This document shows positions 1-11,559 of a stretch of 64,000 nucleotides of DNA, in pieces (the stretch's first letter is position 1; every line of letters begins with the position of its first letter). The notes below the pieces were generated by a model. That model was given only the letters and a program-made list of their open reading frames with translations. It was not told the DNA's origin and did no database searches. Both the position numbers and the translations under genes were made by a program. The stretch is taken from NCBI RefSeq assembly GCF_040869045.1, contig NC_090322.1, positions 191,021,477-191,085,476 on the forward strand. Reading direction: 5' to 3'. The DNA is from Eurosta solidaginis (Eukaryota > Arthropoda > Insecta > Diptera > Tephritidae).

Positions 1-237
1 AAATGAGTTTTCGATTCACTTAACCTCTTCATACTTACTTTTACTAGGATTGTGGTTCTTGTACGTGGTATTTAGTTTCAATCACTCAAAAGCAAGCAAA
101 AGATCTTGTCGGTCTGAGTAAGTCTTGCTATTGAGGGGAGTATACAAAATGTAGGTTAAAAGAATAAAAATACTGCTCATAAATATTTTTGCAATTTCTA
201 TGTCAAAATTTAAAAATCAAATTTCAGCAAGATTATG

Positions 238-371
238 GCGCATAGTCGTAGCCAAAATAAAATACGTTTTAAATTTAGTTTCAGCTTTTTTGACAGATAG
301 CTCATAGAAAATTATGTCAAAAAGCTGCAACTAAATTTAAATTCTATTTTATTTCGACTGTGATTACGCGC
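238..371. repeat. Foldback inverted repeat, arms about 58 bp
   Basis: The left arm (238 to about 297) starts GCGCATAGTC. The right arm (about 314-371) reads as its imperfect reverse complement and starts GCGCGTAATC on the other strand. The arms share the core AAATTTAGTT and a GCAGCTTTTTGACA-like inner part. The spacer is only about 16 bases, so the strand can form a long hairpin. I see no coding potential. It may be a foldback or MITE-like element, but no clear target duplication is visible. Confidence 0.7.
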
Positions 372-499
372 CTATGTATTTATATAAGGAGACATTTTTC
401 GCTGATTTTTGTCCATTTATATAAGGAAAGTGCTTAAAATTTTTTATTTTATTTTTATTTTCTTCTTTTCTTACATTTTCTCGGTGTCTTAACCTATCT

Positions 500-1300
500 A
501 TGGCTCAATGAGAACTTACATAAAAATCAATCCCAAAATTCCCTCCGTTCAGTTTGATTTTTTTAAATATCCGTGCGCCCCTCAGCGAAACTTTTTGTAT
601 TGTGTCATCGGCTGTCATCGACCTCTGAATTAAGCTCGAAAATTTTAGCCTCTAGCTCATCGAGAGGTTACTTAAAAGCTGGTTTGAAAATTTTCAAATT
701 CTTATCTAATTATTTCGATCCGTGCGCCACCTAACGGATTTTTTTTCTCGTTTTGTTCCTTTGTCACGGTGTCTTAACCTGTCTCTGAGGTTTAAAGTTT
801 TTAGCTCAATGAGAAGTTACTTTAAATTCGATCTCAAAACACCAAATTTCAAATTCGAATCTAAAGATTTCGAACCGTGCGCCACCTAACGGATTTTTTT
901 TTCTTTTCTTAAATTTTCTCGGCGTCTTGTCCTATCTATGAAGTTTTACAGTTGTAGCTCAATGAGAACTTTTATGTAAGTCAAAGTAAGTAAGTCAAGT
1001 AATCAATCCCAAAATTCTCTCCGTTCCGTTTGGTTTCTCTAAATATCTCAGCCCATGCGCCCCGTAGCGAATCTTTTTGTATTGTGTCATCGGCTGTTAT
1101 CGACCTCTGAATTAAGTTTGAAATTTCAAGACTCTAGCTCATAGAGAAGTTACTTAAAAGCTGGTTTGAAAATTTTCAAATTCTTATCTAATTATTTCGA
1201 TCCGTGCGCCACTTAACGGATTTTTTTCCTTTTGTGGCATTGTCACGGTGTTCTAACCTATGTGTAAAGCTTCGTTTTTGTAGCTCAATGAGAAGTTACT
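500..1300. repeat. Tandem higher-order repeat, period about 482 bp
   Basis: The phrase CCGTGCGCCACCTAACGG and its variants recur near 571, 719, 865, 1053 and 1201. Alternating phrases (TAGCTCAATGAGAA, TTGTGTCATCGGCTG, AAGCTGGTTTGAAAATTTTC) recur with it. The pairs 571/1053 and 719/1201 are both 482 bases apart, so three submonomers of roughly 146-187 bp form a 482-bp higher-order unit present a little under twice. No open frame is maintained. Confidence 0.75.
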
Positions 1301-1699
1301 TAAAAATCGATTGCAAGGTTTGTATGAAAAGCGGACAAACATTCAACTGACCTAATATAAAGGAAGTAAAAAGCTGAACAATTAAAGAAAAGGCCAGTGC
1401 ATCCATTGATAGTGAAGTTCAATCTCTGCGAGCTTATCCACATTCAATGTAGTCACTACATTCGCAGTATTCTATGTATTTCGGTGTTTTTCACTTGATG
1501 GACATTTTTGCTTGTGCTTCAGAAGAAATCGTAAGTTCTATATAAAACAGACATCGATTAAATTGAGTGTCGCCAAGCTCGCGAGCTTTACGAGTATTCG
1601 AGAATTTCGCTACAAGCCGACGCGCACGAGAAATCTCTTCTCTAACGAGTTCGAGAAATCGTTAGGTTTATTTTTAAGTAAACTAGAGATTGTGCGTGG

Positions 1700-1945
1700 G
1701 CTGAGGTTAAACCAGAGGTAACATTACCGGAAACATATAATTTCGGGCTACTTGGAAAGTACACGGAACCCGCCTATGAAAACAGAGGAGGTAGGCGGCC
1801 CCCGCTCCGCTGGATGTATCAGCTCCGAAACGATTTAGACTCCTTAGTGTGACCAATTGGCGCCAATTTACCGAGCGAAGAAGCGTCTGGCGCACCTTTT
1901 TGAACGGCCATGATCGTCTAAACGGTTAAGCGCCAATAAAGTAAG
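1700..1945 (+). pseudogene. LINE ORF2 C-terminal remnant (RTE-like)
   Basis: Two adjacent frames together read as the C-terminal tail typical of RTE-like LINE ORF2 proteins. One frame gives a Gly/Arg/Pro-rich hinge followed by PPLRWMYQLRNDLDSL, with a stop soon after. The next frame resumes with VTNWRQFTERRSVWR. The family motif has the form RWxxxVxxDLxxLxVTNWRxxAxDRxxWR. The shift between DSL and VTNWRQ and the stop show that it is dead. It is an isolated 5'-truncated fragment. Confidence 0.65.
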
Positions 1946-2084
1946 AAAGTACTTGAAAAGAAATTGGTCCCTTCTTATCGATACCAACCGACACCGACGA
2001 GTAATTGCTTTAATATCGGAAGCTAATTACACTCGTTGGGTTATAGGCTTTAAGTTGGATTTTTATCGGTTTGTTAAATAACGG

Positions 2085-2600
2085 GTTGTAATCGTAAAAA
2101 ATCATAAAAAATCGAGAACGTTTTCATCGAAAATTTATAAATCTATAACGTTTCGATAAATAATTGATAGCTTTTTGATAGTAAATCGATAACTTTTCGA
2201 TGACATTGATTACTTTGTGATAATATTTTGATAAATAATCGATAATTTTTCGATGGTAAATCGATTACTTGCCGTTAACATATCGATACCATTTAATAAT
2301 AAATCGAATAATTTTTTATGGCAGATCGATGACTTTTTGGTATAAAATCAATGAACTTTCCATAACAAAACGATAAATTTTTTACACACGTATCAATAAC
2401 ATTTGACAGCAAATCGTCAATTTTTTTAGCAAGTGGATAACTTTTTGATAATTCTTCGATAAATAATTTATAAATTTTCGATTAATAATAGATAATTTTT
2501 CGATAAATAATTGATAACTTCTCGATAACATACCAAATAGCTGAACAATAAAAAATCGATAACTTATTTATACACTTTTTTAATCGATAGCAAACTTTTA
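2085..2600. repeat. Degenerate AT-rich array of TCGATAA / CGATA motifs
   Basis: Short phrases such as ATCGATAACTTTTCGAT and AAATCGATAA recur about every 18-25 bases for roughly 500 bases, in both orientations because the motif is nearly palindromic. No exact period survives. The same kind of array occurs at 6190-6890. Either this is a decayed satellite or a dense set of CGATA sites, the core recognised by the insect proteins BEAF-32 and DREF. Confidence 0.6.
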
Positions 2601-2639
2601 ACACTTCAATAACAAATAACTAACTCGTCTATACCTCAT

Positions 2640-4560
2640 TGACTAGTCATTCGAAGTAGAGTACATAATAGCGGGAGTTTAACAGTGTGTGCGACATTGG
2701 AGTGGTATAAAAGATGAAGGAGATTCCTTCGAGTCATTCATAGAATTTTAAAATATAGAAATATACAAACGTTAAAAAATCCTTCTTCAACCCAAAGTAC
2801 GATCAATGATTGTCGAACGCTTAGATGGTGTAGATTGAAAGGAAGTCGGAGAGAGATTGGGAGATAAATGGTATAAGGGATGAACAAGATTAGGAGGAAA
2901 AATTTAAGATAACGTACAAGAAAACGTGAGGGAGAGTGAAGACGGGAAACGAGGCACCATTTTTAAATGTAGGCAAACAAATTTTAGGGCAGGGAAAAGT
3001 CTTCCGGGTACGCTTGTTACTTTTAATTTTGCATAGATTGTAGGTTTCACCTTTTTATCGGTGATATTTAAGGAAAGCTACCAAATGATAGCGTTGTCTT
3101 AAATATTACATCGAAAACTACTGCACTATCTTGACTATGTCAATCACCAAGTTTTTGGTACAATTTTGAAATACTATTCCAATTAGCTATTTAGTCAGAT
3201 TCACCTCGTTACGTCTACCAAACTCTTTTCTAGTTAGTTTACTTACAGAAATCCTACAATGTCGTAAGTGGCGTTCCGAGTTGCGTAAGGCATACGCTAA
3301 TACTGCTCAGTTGCATCCTTAAGTGGGAATTTGCTCTCAGAAAGAAGGATACTAACGGGAGTATCAATTAGATGCCAGTTTGGGAAGAAGCTTCCTATCG
3401 GAAAATTCCCCTTTTAATCGTTTTTGTTGAACGATATGTTAAAAAAAATCTTTGAATTAAATACATGCAACAAGCGATGGCGAATCTATACCCTGTGGTG
3501 GCAAGGCGAATTCAACCCAATTCGCCGTGCAGAATAATTTCAAGTGAAAAGAAAATTTGTATTTATTTCGATTAACTGACATCTTGTTCTACCAAGGCAT
3601 TATATGGAAAATAATAAAGAAGAAGCAATCAGTTGTTGGGATAACAACACCTGGTACTGAATTCACCTTGACTCAATCCTAATGGACATGGGTTGCGTAT
3701 ACTAATTTGAATGTATGGGCGAGCACGCAATTTTCTGCTCCGGATTTCGTCACAAAAAATTACATTATAGATTTGAGCCATTTAAATAAAGTACTTACAT
3801 CGAAAATCAAAAATACAAGAACAAACACTATTTCAAATATCCATTGTGCACTTAAATAAGTAGTTGAAAATTCCAAAAATCTACTAAATCCAATGTTCTT
3901 TGTGTAAGTGCTTTATAATGTAGGTGGTATTTAGTTCTGCTCGTTGCTCTTCTAAAAGGTGTATCTCAAAGTTTTGTGATATTATATGGCCGCTGCAAAA
4001 TTATACTAAAAATATCAACCCACTTACTTAACCCACGCAGATTAAAGCCCAGAATTGTACATATGATTATTTGATATTTGTTGCAGTGCAGCAATTTTCT
4101 TTCATTTACTTGTACCTGTCTGCCACACAAGCAGGCTACAACTTGACGGCTGTCAGGTTGGCGCTGGCAGTTGAAATATGCAAAAAATCTTACTAATTGA
4201 AGCCTAGAAGCGGGGGTGAGGGAGTTTTGGTAAAATGTGTGCCAGAGATGATGTATTAAATTGTTTGGAAAGGCTTAAGATTTCGAGTTTCAGTAGTATG
4301 TACTTTTTATTGCCCTAGTACACAGAAATACCCTTATGGAGTTGATGATATGGATATGGCGACTAAAGTTCGAACAGCTATGAGAGTACACCGCTTTTTC
4401 TTCTTTCATCAGTGATAACTGTATCGGGTTCGATATCTTTCCTGCTAGCTAACAGTAATATGCATTATTCTTCCTTATGCATGCTACCAAATTAGTTAAC
4501 CCACGCAGATTAAATTAGTCATTTACCCAAAAAATTGTTTATTCTTCAAATCCTCCGTCA
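2640..4560. other. No gene seen; one 19-bp direct repeat
   Basis: No supported gene or complete mobile element was found here. A 19-base phrase beginning TTAACCCACGCAGATT occurs at 4028-4046 and again, identical, at 4496-4514. It could mark a decayed insertion of about 450 bp or a partial duplication. Confidence 0.5.
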
Positions 4561-4578
4561 GTCCATAGGTGTACAATA

Positions 4579-5767
4579 GACTGGGTTGGTCCCCATACAA
4601 AAAAAAAAAAACAAGTTGCTAATGTCCTCATCTAAATTTGAAGATTATGTTGAGAGGGTTTCGGACAAATTTTTTTAAATTTTGTTTGATCCTTCGAAAT
4701 ACAGCCGAAAATGTTTTTTCGTTGTAACTTGGTTATTTAACGTCCGATTTTTAAAATTGATATGTCATTATTTTGGCCTTGAGAAGCTTCACATTTCCGT
4801 TTAATGTCATTTTAAGCTATGAAGTTTCACATGATTAGGTCAGCTAACAAAATTTTAATATGAGGACCTCACAAAGACTGATTAAGTCCGTAGTAAATAT
4901 TGAAAGTTATACTAAATTTCTCAAAAAAAAAATTCAGCCCTTCAAATAAGGGAAAAGAACGGACCGCGCCCACTTACTTTTTACCTACACTTACACTTTT
5001 ACTCTTTCAATTTGCTGAACGCGTTAACAAAAAAATAAAATAAAATTTCGAAATGTAGAATTTCAAACTTCAAACTTGTTAAGCCGATATCTATTTTTTG
5101 GAGGCTAACTTCGAAAAACGGAGATAGTACTTTGTTTACTTAAGCCTCAATCTCTACAAAAAAGTGGGTTTGTCCAATACCCTGAAAAAATGTTGATTTT
5201 GTCGCATAGTGTTATTATTTTAAATACGAAACAACAGGTTTGACTCACTTATTTACTTTGACTTCCCCTATTCCTGATATTATTTGGCATATCTTTGTTA
5301 ACTTTTCAATGCAAATCCTGCAATTTTTCCTCCAAAAATATCATGAGTTTCAGGTCTAAGTATAATAAGGATCAGGTAAAATAACAGTTGCAATAAATAT
5401 TGAAAGTGCTATAACTTCTTTGTTTATTATTTTAGTAATATAGTTTCAAACCAACATTTTCTTGAATTTTTAAGTACTTTCGTTTGGTAAGGAAAAAAAC
5501 ATACATATTAAAATTATGTTAGCTGACCTATGTGAAAACGACTTCATAGCTTAAAAGGACATTAAGCGGAAATGTGAAGCTTCTCAAGGCCAAAATAATG
5601 ACATATCAAATTTAAAAATCGGACGTTAAATAACCAAGTTACAACGAAAAAACATTTTCGGCTGTATCGAAGGATTAAAAAAAATTTAAAAAAATTTTCC
5701 GAAACCCTCTCAACATAATCTTCAAATTTAGGGGCAGACATTGGCAACTTTTTTTTTGGACCCAGTC
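4579..5767. mobile_element. Long-TIR DNA element, TA target site
   Basis: The ends are long inverted repeats of roughly 280 bp (4579 to about 4860, and about 5500-5767). Outer ends read GACTGGGT and ACCCAGTC and are flanked by TA on both sides (4577-4578, 5768-5769). The arms share long matching stretches such as GAGAAGCTTCACATTTCCG and GTTAGCTGACCTA on the reverse strand. The centre holds no transposase. TA flanks and near-palindromic structure suggest a non-autonomous Tc1/mariner-type element. A related structure with outer GACTGACCC lies at 58082-59125. Confidence 0.7.
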
Positions 5768-6189
5768 TAATGTACAAGCATATCATTCGGGCGTTATTCA
5801 TTTCAGTCATCATCTGAAATTATCGTTCTCCTCTTTCAAAAATGCTTCTTCATTCCTCTGCAAATTACGATAGCGTTCACATGCCCGCACTTTTGTCTGC
5901 TGTACTAACTTTATCCCGTAGACTCCGTTCATCTTTTCCGAGGTGTAGTGGAATTTCTTTTTTGGGCCTCGATAGAATCCTATAATTACCGCACTGGAGC
6001 ATTGATTGAGAAATGCGTTTTTCTCTGCACGGTTTAATCAAGAGACAGCAGAATGCTCTCAGGGAAAAGGTACGAAAACTTGACGTAAGTACCAAGTACT
6101 CGCATAGTTCAGGGTGTCAAAATACAGGTTGACGTCTAGAAAGGTAGGGTTTTTGAACTAACTAGAGCTCACCCAGGCGTTGAAGTTAA

Positions 6190-6890
6190 ACCACAACAGC
6201 GATAACTGTACCAAATTACAAATTCTACCAATTAACAAATGATTTCGGGAGCTATGAGAGAGCTTCGTCGGCTTGTTGACGGTAACAAACAATATCGACA
6301 AGAGATTTATTTACTATCGATTTATTGTCGACAGCAAATTATTATCGTCAAGGGTTTTTGTCGCTGTCCCTTGGGCTTTTTGTTGGTTTCTTATCGACTT
6401 GTAATCGGTGGTTACAAATGTATCATCCAGTTTATATTGAAGTACTTCTAGTCTGTTTCAAAACTAACCGATCCGTCGTCGATAACAATTCTATAGTCCC
6501 TGGATAACAATTTGGCAATGTAATAGACCCAAAACTAATATAAGATACCCATAACTTTCCGGTATCAAATTTAACATCAATAAAGAATCGAATGCACGTT
6601 TAAAACAAGTCGGTAACACTCCTATAACAAATCTTCGATCTTAGTAAAAATGTATCGATAACTCTAATAAATCGATAAATTTTCGATAAATATTTTTTCG
6701 ATAACATTTTAATGGTTTTTTGATAGTAAATTGATAGCACGCCGATAACAAAATAGTAATACTCCAGTAAGAAATCGACGTAAATCGATACATTTTTGAT
6801 AAAATATTGAATTTTTTTCGATAAGTAATGGATATATTTTTGATAAAAAATCGATAACATGTCGTTAGCAATTATATAACTAGTCCAAAA
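6190..6890. repeat. Second CGATA / TCGATAA motif array
   Basis: Like 2085-2600, this stretch is full of phrases such as ATCGATAAATTTTCGATAA, TATCGATAAC and GTCGATAACA, spaced about 20 bases apart on both strands. Open frames here are chance products of the repetitive AT-rich sequence. Confidence 0.6.
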
Positions 6891-7093
6891 AAGTCGTTAT
6901 TTCCCTGAGTCGTAATTCGAAAGCAGCTTCTTCGCTGTGCAGAGGGTGCATATAAAGTGACCAAGTATGATTTAATGAGTTTTCTTTTCTGTGAAAAATG
7001 TTACCATAATGTTGCCCTCACAGTTTCTAACTCTCGAACTAGATTACGTGGCGCTCTGCAAAACAGCTGAAATTGTAGGTAATTCCCTATTTT

Positions 7094-7745
7094 TATACTC
7101 AGCGTGCTTTGCACACAGATTATGTTAACTTGGGTAACATAACGGTTCATCTTAACGGCATAAACGAATCGAGATAAATATAGGCTTCAAAATGCTCAGG
7201 ATGAAAAAAGGAACTGATTTAGGCATGTCCGTCCGTCTGTCTGTGCGCACGATAACTTAAGTAATTACACTTGATATCTTATTGAAATTTGGTATATGGA
7301 TTCCTTGGCACTCATCTCCCGTCACTATTCAAAATGTGCGAAATCGGATGAAAACTACGTCCACTTACAATATAAATTATGTATAGAGCCTTTTGGAAAA
7401 TACAAAAAACCGTTATTATTTAGATTGGAATGTGGAAATTTGATGTATGGTTTTTTTAGACTCTTGATAAAAACGTGAAAAATGGGCGTGGCACCGCCCA
7501 CTTGTGATGAAATCAATTTTACATATATTATTAATCATAAATCAAAAGTCGTTAAACACATCATAACAAAATTCGACAGAGATTTTGCCTTTACTAAAAA
7601 GAATGCTTCAAAGAAAAATTACCGAAATTGGTTAAGGACCACGCCTACCTTCTTATAAGAGTCGTGGGCGAATAAAAAAAGCTACATCTTTGCAAAAAAG
7701 AACTTAATATCAATTATATTTCTGTTTCCAAATGGAATTAAAACA
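7094..7745 (+). mobile_element. HINE / DINE-1-like element, 5' part, diverged
   Basis: It begins with TATACTCAG, the 5' end typical of the family here, followed by the conserved block ending in CCGTCCGTCTGTCTG (GTCY microsatellite), ACGATAACTT, and GGGCGTGGCACCGCCCAC. It is much more diverged than the copies further right and lacks a 3' end. A second copy in the opposite orientation abuts it at 7746. Confidence 0.7.
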
Positions 7746-8430
7746 AACAAGTAACGAAGGCTAAGTTCGGGTGTAAGTGAACATTACATACTCATCTGCC
7801 AAACTACAGCTTGCAAAACTATTCAATTACCTTTTTTTAAAGTGAGCGGTGCCACGCCCATTGTCCAACATTTTACAAATTTTCTATTCTGCGTCAAAGT
7901 TTCATCGCCGTCTTTGGTAAAGAACTATCACACTTTTTCGGTTTTTCGAAATTTTCGATATCGAAAAAGTGGGCGTGGTTATAATCCGATTCCGCTCATT
8001 TTAAATAGCGATCTGAGACGAGTACCCAGGAACTTACATACCAAATTTAATTAAGATACCTCAAAATTTACTCAAGTTGTAGTGTTTACGGAAAGACGGA
8101 CGGATTGACATGGTTAAATGATTTTCTTTTTTCGCCCACATAATTTTGATATATAAAAGTCTATATCTATCTCGATAATTTTATGCCGTTACGGGGTACC
8201 GTTATGCAGAAAACAGGAAAAAATTCAACTTTTTGAAAATGGTTGCGGCACCGCGCCTTTTATGACTAAGCAATTTTCTATGTTTCGGGAGCCATGCTCG
8301 AAAAAAATTAATGGAACGTAATAAGATTGGGTACACATATATTTTTTATAGCAGGAAATATTTCTAGCAAAAATGGATGAAATCGCTTAAGGACCACGCC
8401 CGGCAGACGTTGTTCTGCCCTAAATTTGGT
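7746..8430 (-). mobile_element. HINE / DINE-1-like element, opposite orientation
   Basis: It starts with the reverse complement of the family 3' end: AACAAGTAACGAAGGCTAAG, then a GTTCGG hairpin arm whose partner is mutated. It continues into the CCACGCCCA blocks, TTTTCGATATCGAAAAAGTG, and the GACGGACGG microsatellite near 8095. The internal minisatellite is missing. The last 200 bases (8216-8430) look like part of another HINE family. Confidence 0.65.
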
Positions 8431-8439
8431 ATATTTCCT

Positions 8440-8640
8440 TACATTTTAATAAGCTTTTTCCTTCTAACTCTGCCCTCCACCATTTTCACTTTTTCCTAAG
8501 CCTTTTATTCGCTCCTCTCTCCGTCTTTTTCGCTTCACCTATCTCCATCTTCGTCTCATTCTATCTCTTTCTCAGTCTCCTTCTTTCTTTTCTCTTCTCT
8601 CAGTTTCTCATTCTCTCTTCAGTCCGCCTCTGGTCTACTT
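8440..8640. repeat. Polypyrimidine tract
   Basis: About 200 bases are almost entirely C and T on the plus strand (runs such as CTCTCTCCGTC and TTTCTCTTCTCTCAG). A similar tract sits at 20975-21125. Both lie inside or beside HINE-like sequence, so the tract may be part of a repeat family rather than a local slippage product. Confidence 0.6.
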
Positions 8641-8779
8641 CCAGGAAAAAAGGGTTGTAAATACTAATAAAGGCAAATTTATATACCAAATTTCAGGCAA
8701 TCGAATAGGACGTATGTAAATAGGTATGTGGGTATTATTTATTCATGTCTTTATTTCGGCTTCGCATGCATTTTTATCA

Positions 8780-9140
8780 GTTTTGCCAGGTTGATGCGAC
8801 TAAATGGAATATCACAATGAAAATTACTTTAAAACTCTCAGCAACAGCTTTCAATTATATCCACAACACACACATATTCTAGGGGTATTACTCTCTACTA
8901 AAGCACACATCAACAGCTTCAATTTGATGCCCGTAATGTGAAAACACATCCTAGTGTTACCCTGTTCTACGTTTTGGTCTATATCTCGAGACCCTAGTCA
9001 CCCACTGGTATGAAAATTACCCTCTACTAAAACACTCATCAACAGCTTTCATTTGTTATTCATATTCTATAAACACATTCTATGGGTACCCGGGTCCACG
9101 TTTTGGCCTATGTCTCGAGACCCTGTACGTCAATGGCAAC
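8780..9140 (+). repeat. Diverged minisatellite, unit about 128 bp
   Basis: The phrase TACGTTTTGGTCTATATCTCGAGACCCT near 8959 recurs as a close variant near 9087, 128 bases on. The context (CAACAGCTTTCATTTG, AAACACATTCTA) matches, in the same order, the 130-bp minisatellite unit of the HINE copies further right. It appears to be an older offshoot of the same repeat. Confidence 0.55.
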
Positions 9141-9784
9141 CAAACCTATGTGCAAACCACAGCGTGACGTATACGCAACTTATGTGAAAGTTTTAACAAA
9201 ATCGACCGGCGCATCTCTTCAAACACCGGCTACCAACTAACACACATTTTAGCCTTTCTTTTTATATATAAGATGTTTAAAAGGGTCGTAGACTAGAATG
9301 ATAAGCTAAATCTGAGCGAAAAATAGTTTTGTATCAATGGTATTTAATTTAAAAAGTGTTATTGTAAGAGAAATTGGTAGACATTTTTCTTTTTTAAGTG
9401 GGCGTTGCCACGCCCCTATTTCGATCAAACGATGCACAACATTTCTAGAGCCTTAAAAAAATAAATCCTTCGTAAAGCTGTGGCGTTCATAAAAAATATT
9501 ATGCGATAGGATATTTTTGAAAAATTTTCTAACTGGCTGCTGATATAGGTTGATATTCCATTCAGTCGTCAATATGACATTTATCCATTCCAAAGTTTTA
9601 TACAAATTGAGAATTAGCCGCCGAGAAAGTGCAGATTTACATTCGGTCTCTACAAGCACGCTTCCGATAGCCTCTTCTACAATTTTCTGTTTTCTTGCAC
9701 TAAACAATGCTCTATTACCAAATTTCTAAAATTGTTTGATTTTTTTATTAATTCGAATTCTGAGTAAATCGTGTTATTTCTTTT
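9141..9784. other. No gene seen
   Basis: There is a short HINE-like patch near 9395 (GGGCGTTGCCACGCCC). A minus-strand open frame (9453-9707) has no recognisable motif, and its base composition does not separate it from chance. No other structure was identified. Confidence 0.4.
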
Positions 9785-10230
9785 GAAAGTAACCAAACTG
9801 AATGATAGCTTAAATGAAACTGATCTATTTCCCGACAAATAACGTGCTTAACTGAAAGCTGCCCATAGCGCCTCTACCGCTGATACTTTTATACTCTGTG
9901 ATTTCCTAGTGGCATCTTCTAGGCGCCTCCAGAATTTACTTAGTTAGTTACAAATTTCTCAGCAACAACTACAGATGTATAATTTTTATAGCTTCTATGT
10001 GAGCGACACTTCCACAATCACAATTGCATACCTTTAGGAGCATTTCAGATAAGATATCTGCATGTGCTTGTGCGTTGCTCTCAGCTGCGTGTACCTACAT
10101 ATGTGTAGACATAATGATTGATTCGTTTATGTAGATACATAATGATTGATCTATGGATGTGCATGCAAGGCCCTGCTTAGCATCGGCTTAGAGATGGCAG
10201 CACCCCTTAGTTTTGCTAATATTCGTAACA
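9785..10230 (+). mobile_element. LTR fragment, gypsy-type, 5' end missing
   Basis: This stretch aligns phrase by phrase with the solo LTR at 48892-49507: AACCAAACTGAATGATAGC, GCGCCTCTACC, CTTCTAGGCGCCTCCAGAAT, TTCGTTTATGTAGATACAT and the terminal GCTAATATTCGTAACA. It ends in CA and is followed by ATAT, the same four bases that flank the complete solo LTR. The first 170 bases of the LTR are absent or unrecognisable. Confidence 0.7.
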
Positions 10231-11030
10231 ATATTTATATGTAGCTGCAGCATCTGCGTGCGCCCTTTCAAAAGCAGCTTTCAGCAGTTCATTCATTTGT
10301 TCAGTTTAGTGACCCATGGGGCGTATGAGTAATATGCGTATGCTTCGTTTCAATGGTTTTAAAGGCACAGGAACCGAAAAGCTTACAATAGCTAAAAGTT
10401 ATGTATATACAAACGTGCATATGTATGCGTTTGTATGTATGTTTGTGGACGTTTATGCTTAGCCTTTGTTAACTCGCAAAGCATACGCTAGTAATTAAAT
10501 ATTTGTTTGAGCATTCTATTACATACATAAATATTCAGCTTTGAAGTGTTGCACGCATAAATGATATATTAAAGCTTTTGCTTTGGTAGAGAGTCCTAAA
10601 CGTTCTTCATAGTATTGATTGTTGTAAATGAGTAAACATTATTTACGATGAGCCATAATACTCTATTAAATATTCAGCCCATTTACTTATTTACAAAATC
10701 ATTCTGCAGTAACCACAATTTAGAAGAGAGATGGAGTTAATTTAATTAATTTATCATTAGTTTAATGGAAATGTTTAGTACTAACAATGACTCAATTAAG
10801 GATGCAGCGCTTGTTATACTCTAGTTTGGATTAAATTTGGTTTCATGTTGTAAACTTTCGGCAGCGAGATTTTCAATCAAGAAGCCTTTAACAGTTTCGG
10901 TAAATTAAGCTCAATTAAGAACAACTTAGAGAAATAAAAATAACGGAATGTATCCTTAAGATTTTTTTTTTTGCAATGAGCGGAAGTAGTAGGATCTGCA
11001 GTATAGTGTGCTGGTCCGGAAAAAAACAGA
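10231..11030. other. No gene seen
   Basis: AT-rich intergenic sequence with short TATG-type simple repeats near 10400-10450. No coding, repeat or RNA feature could be supported. Confidence 0.4.
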
Positions 11031-11034
11031 TCCT

Positions 11035-11480
11035 ACAAGCTGCCAGATCACTGTAGCCCTTTTCAGTCGAAATTAGTAACCGTAACCAAAGCAGTACAAA
11101 AATTGGAAGAAAATACCTTAAACGGCAGACGTGTCAACTTTTGTATTGACAGCCAAGCATCAATTAAGGCAATAATCTCGCAAAGGACAGCATCAAAAAG
11201 TTTTTTGGATTGTAAGCAATCCCTATACAAATCGAGATAGGGAGAAGCATACATCTATATTAGGTCGCAGGGCACATGAGGATAGATGGGAATGGAAAAG
11301 CGGATGAATTAGCTAAAAAGGGTCCACTCTTCGAAGCTTGCTCCGTAGACGTCCTAGCTAGATTGAGATGAAGATCATGTGTAGTACTTACGACTTTAGA
11401 CTAACAAAGTTACTGTCATTGAAAAGAGAGGACTGTAGAATCATGACTCGTATTCTGGCTGAACACTGCCTTTTGAAAGA
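11035..11480 (+). pseudogene. LINE RNase H domain and C-terminus, broken
   Basis: The plus strand reads KLPDHCSPFQ, then further on NFCIDSQASIKAIISQ, the middle of the RNase H domain of I/R1/LOA-type LINEs. After a frame change near 11240 it continues as VAGHMRIDGNGKADELAKKG, the segment with the last catalytic Asp. Further on, LLSLKREDCRIMTRILAEHC matches the region before the C-terminal zinc motif. Frameshifts and a missing zinc motif show it is dead. It belongs to the same broad family as the copies at 50990-51347 and 55669-56640. Confidence 0.75.
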
Positions 11481-11559
11481 ATGACGTTGCCACCCTTGTA
11501 AATATATCCCTTATTAATTTTGCTTTCTCTGTAAAAGTTTCCTGCAATACATTTTATTG

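Noticed and set aside
9453..9707. 84-residue minus-strand frame as a transposase piece
   Set aside because: The residues look less random than most, but I could not match any domain and there are no element ends nearby.
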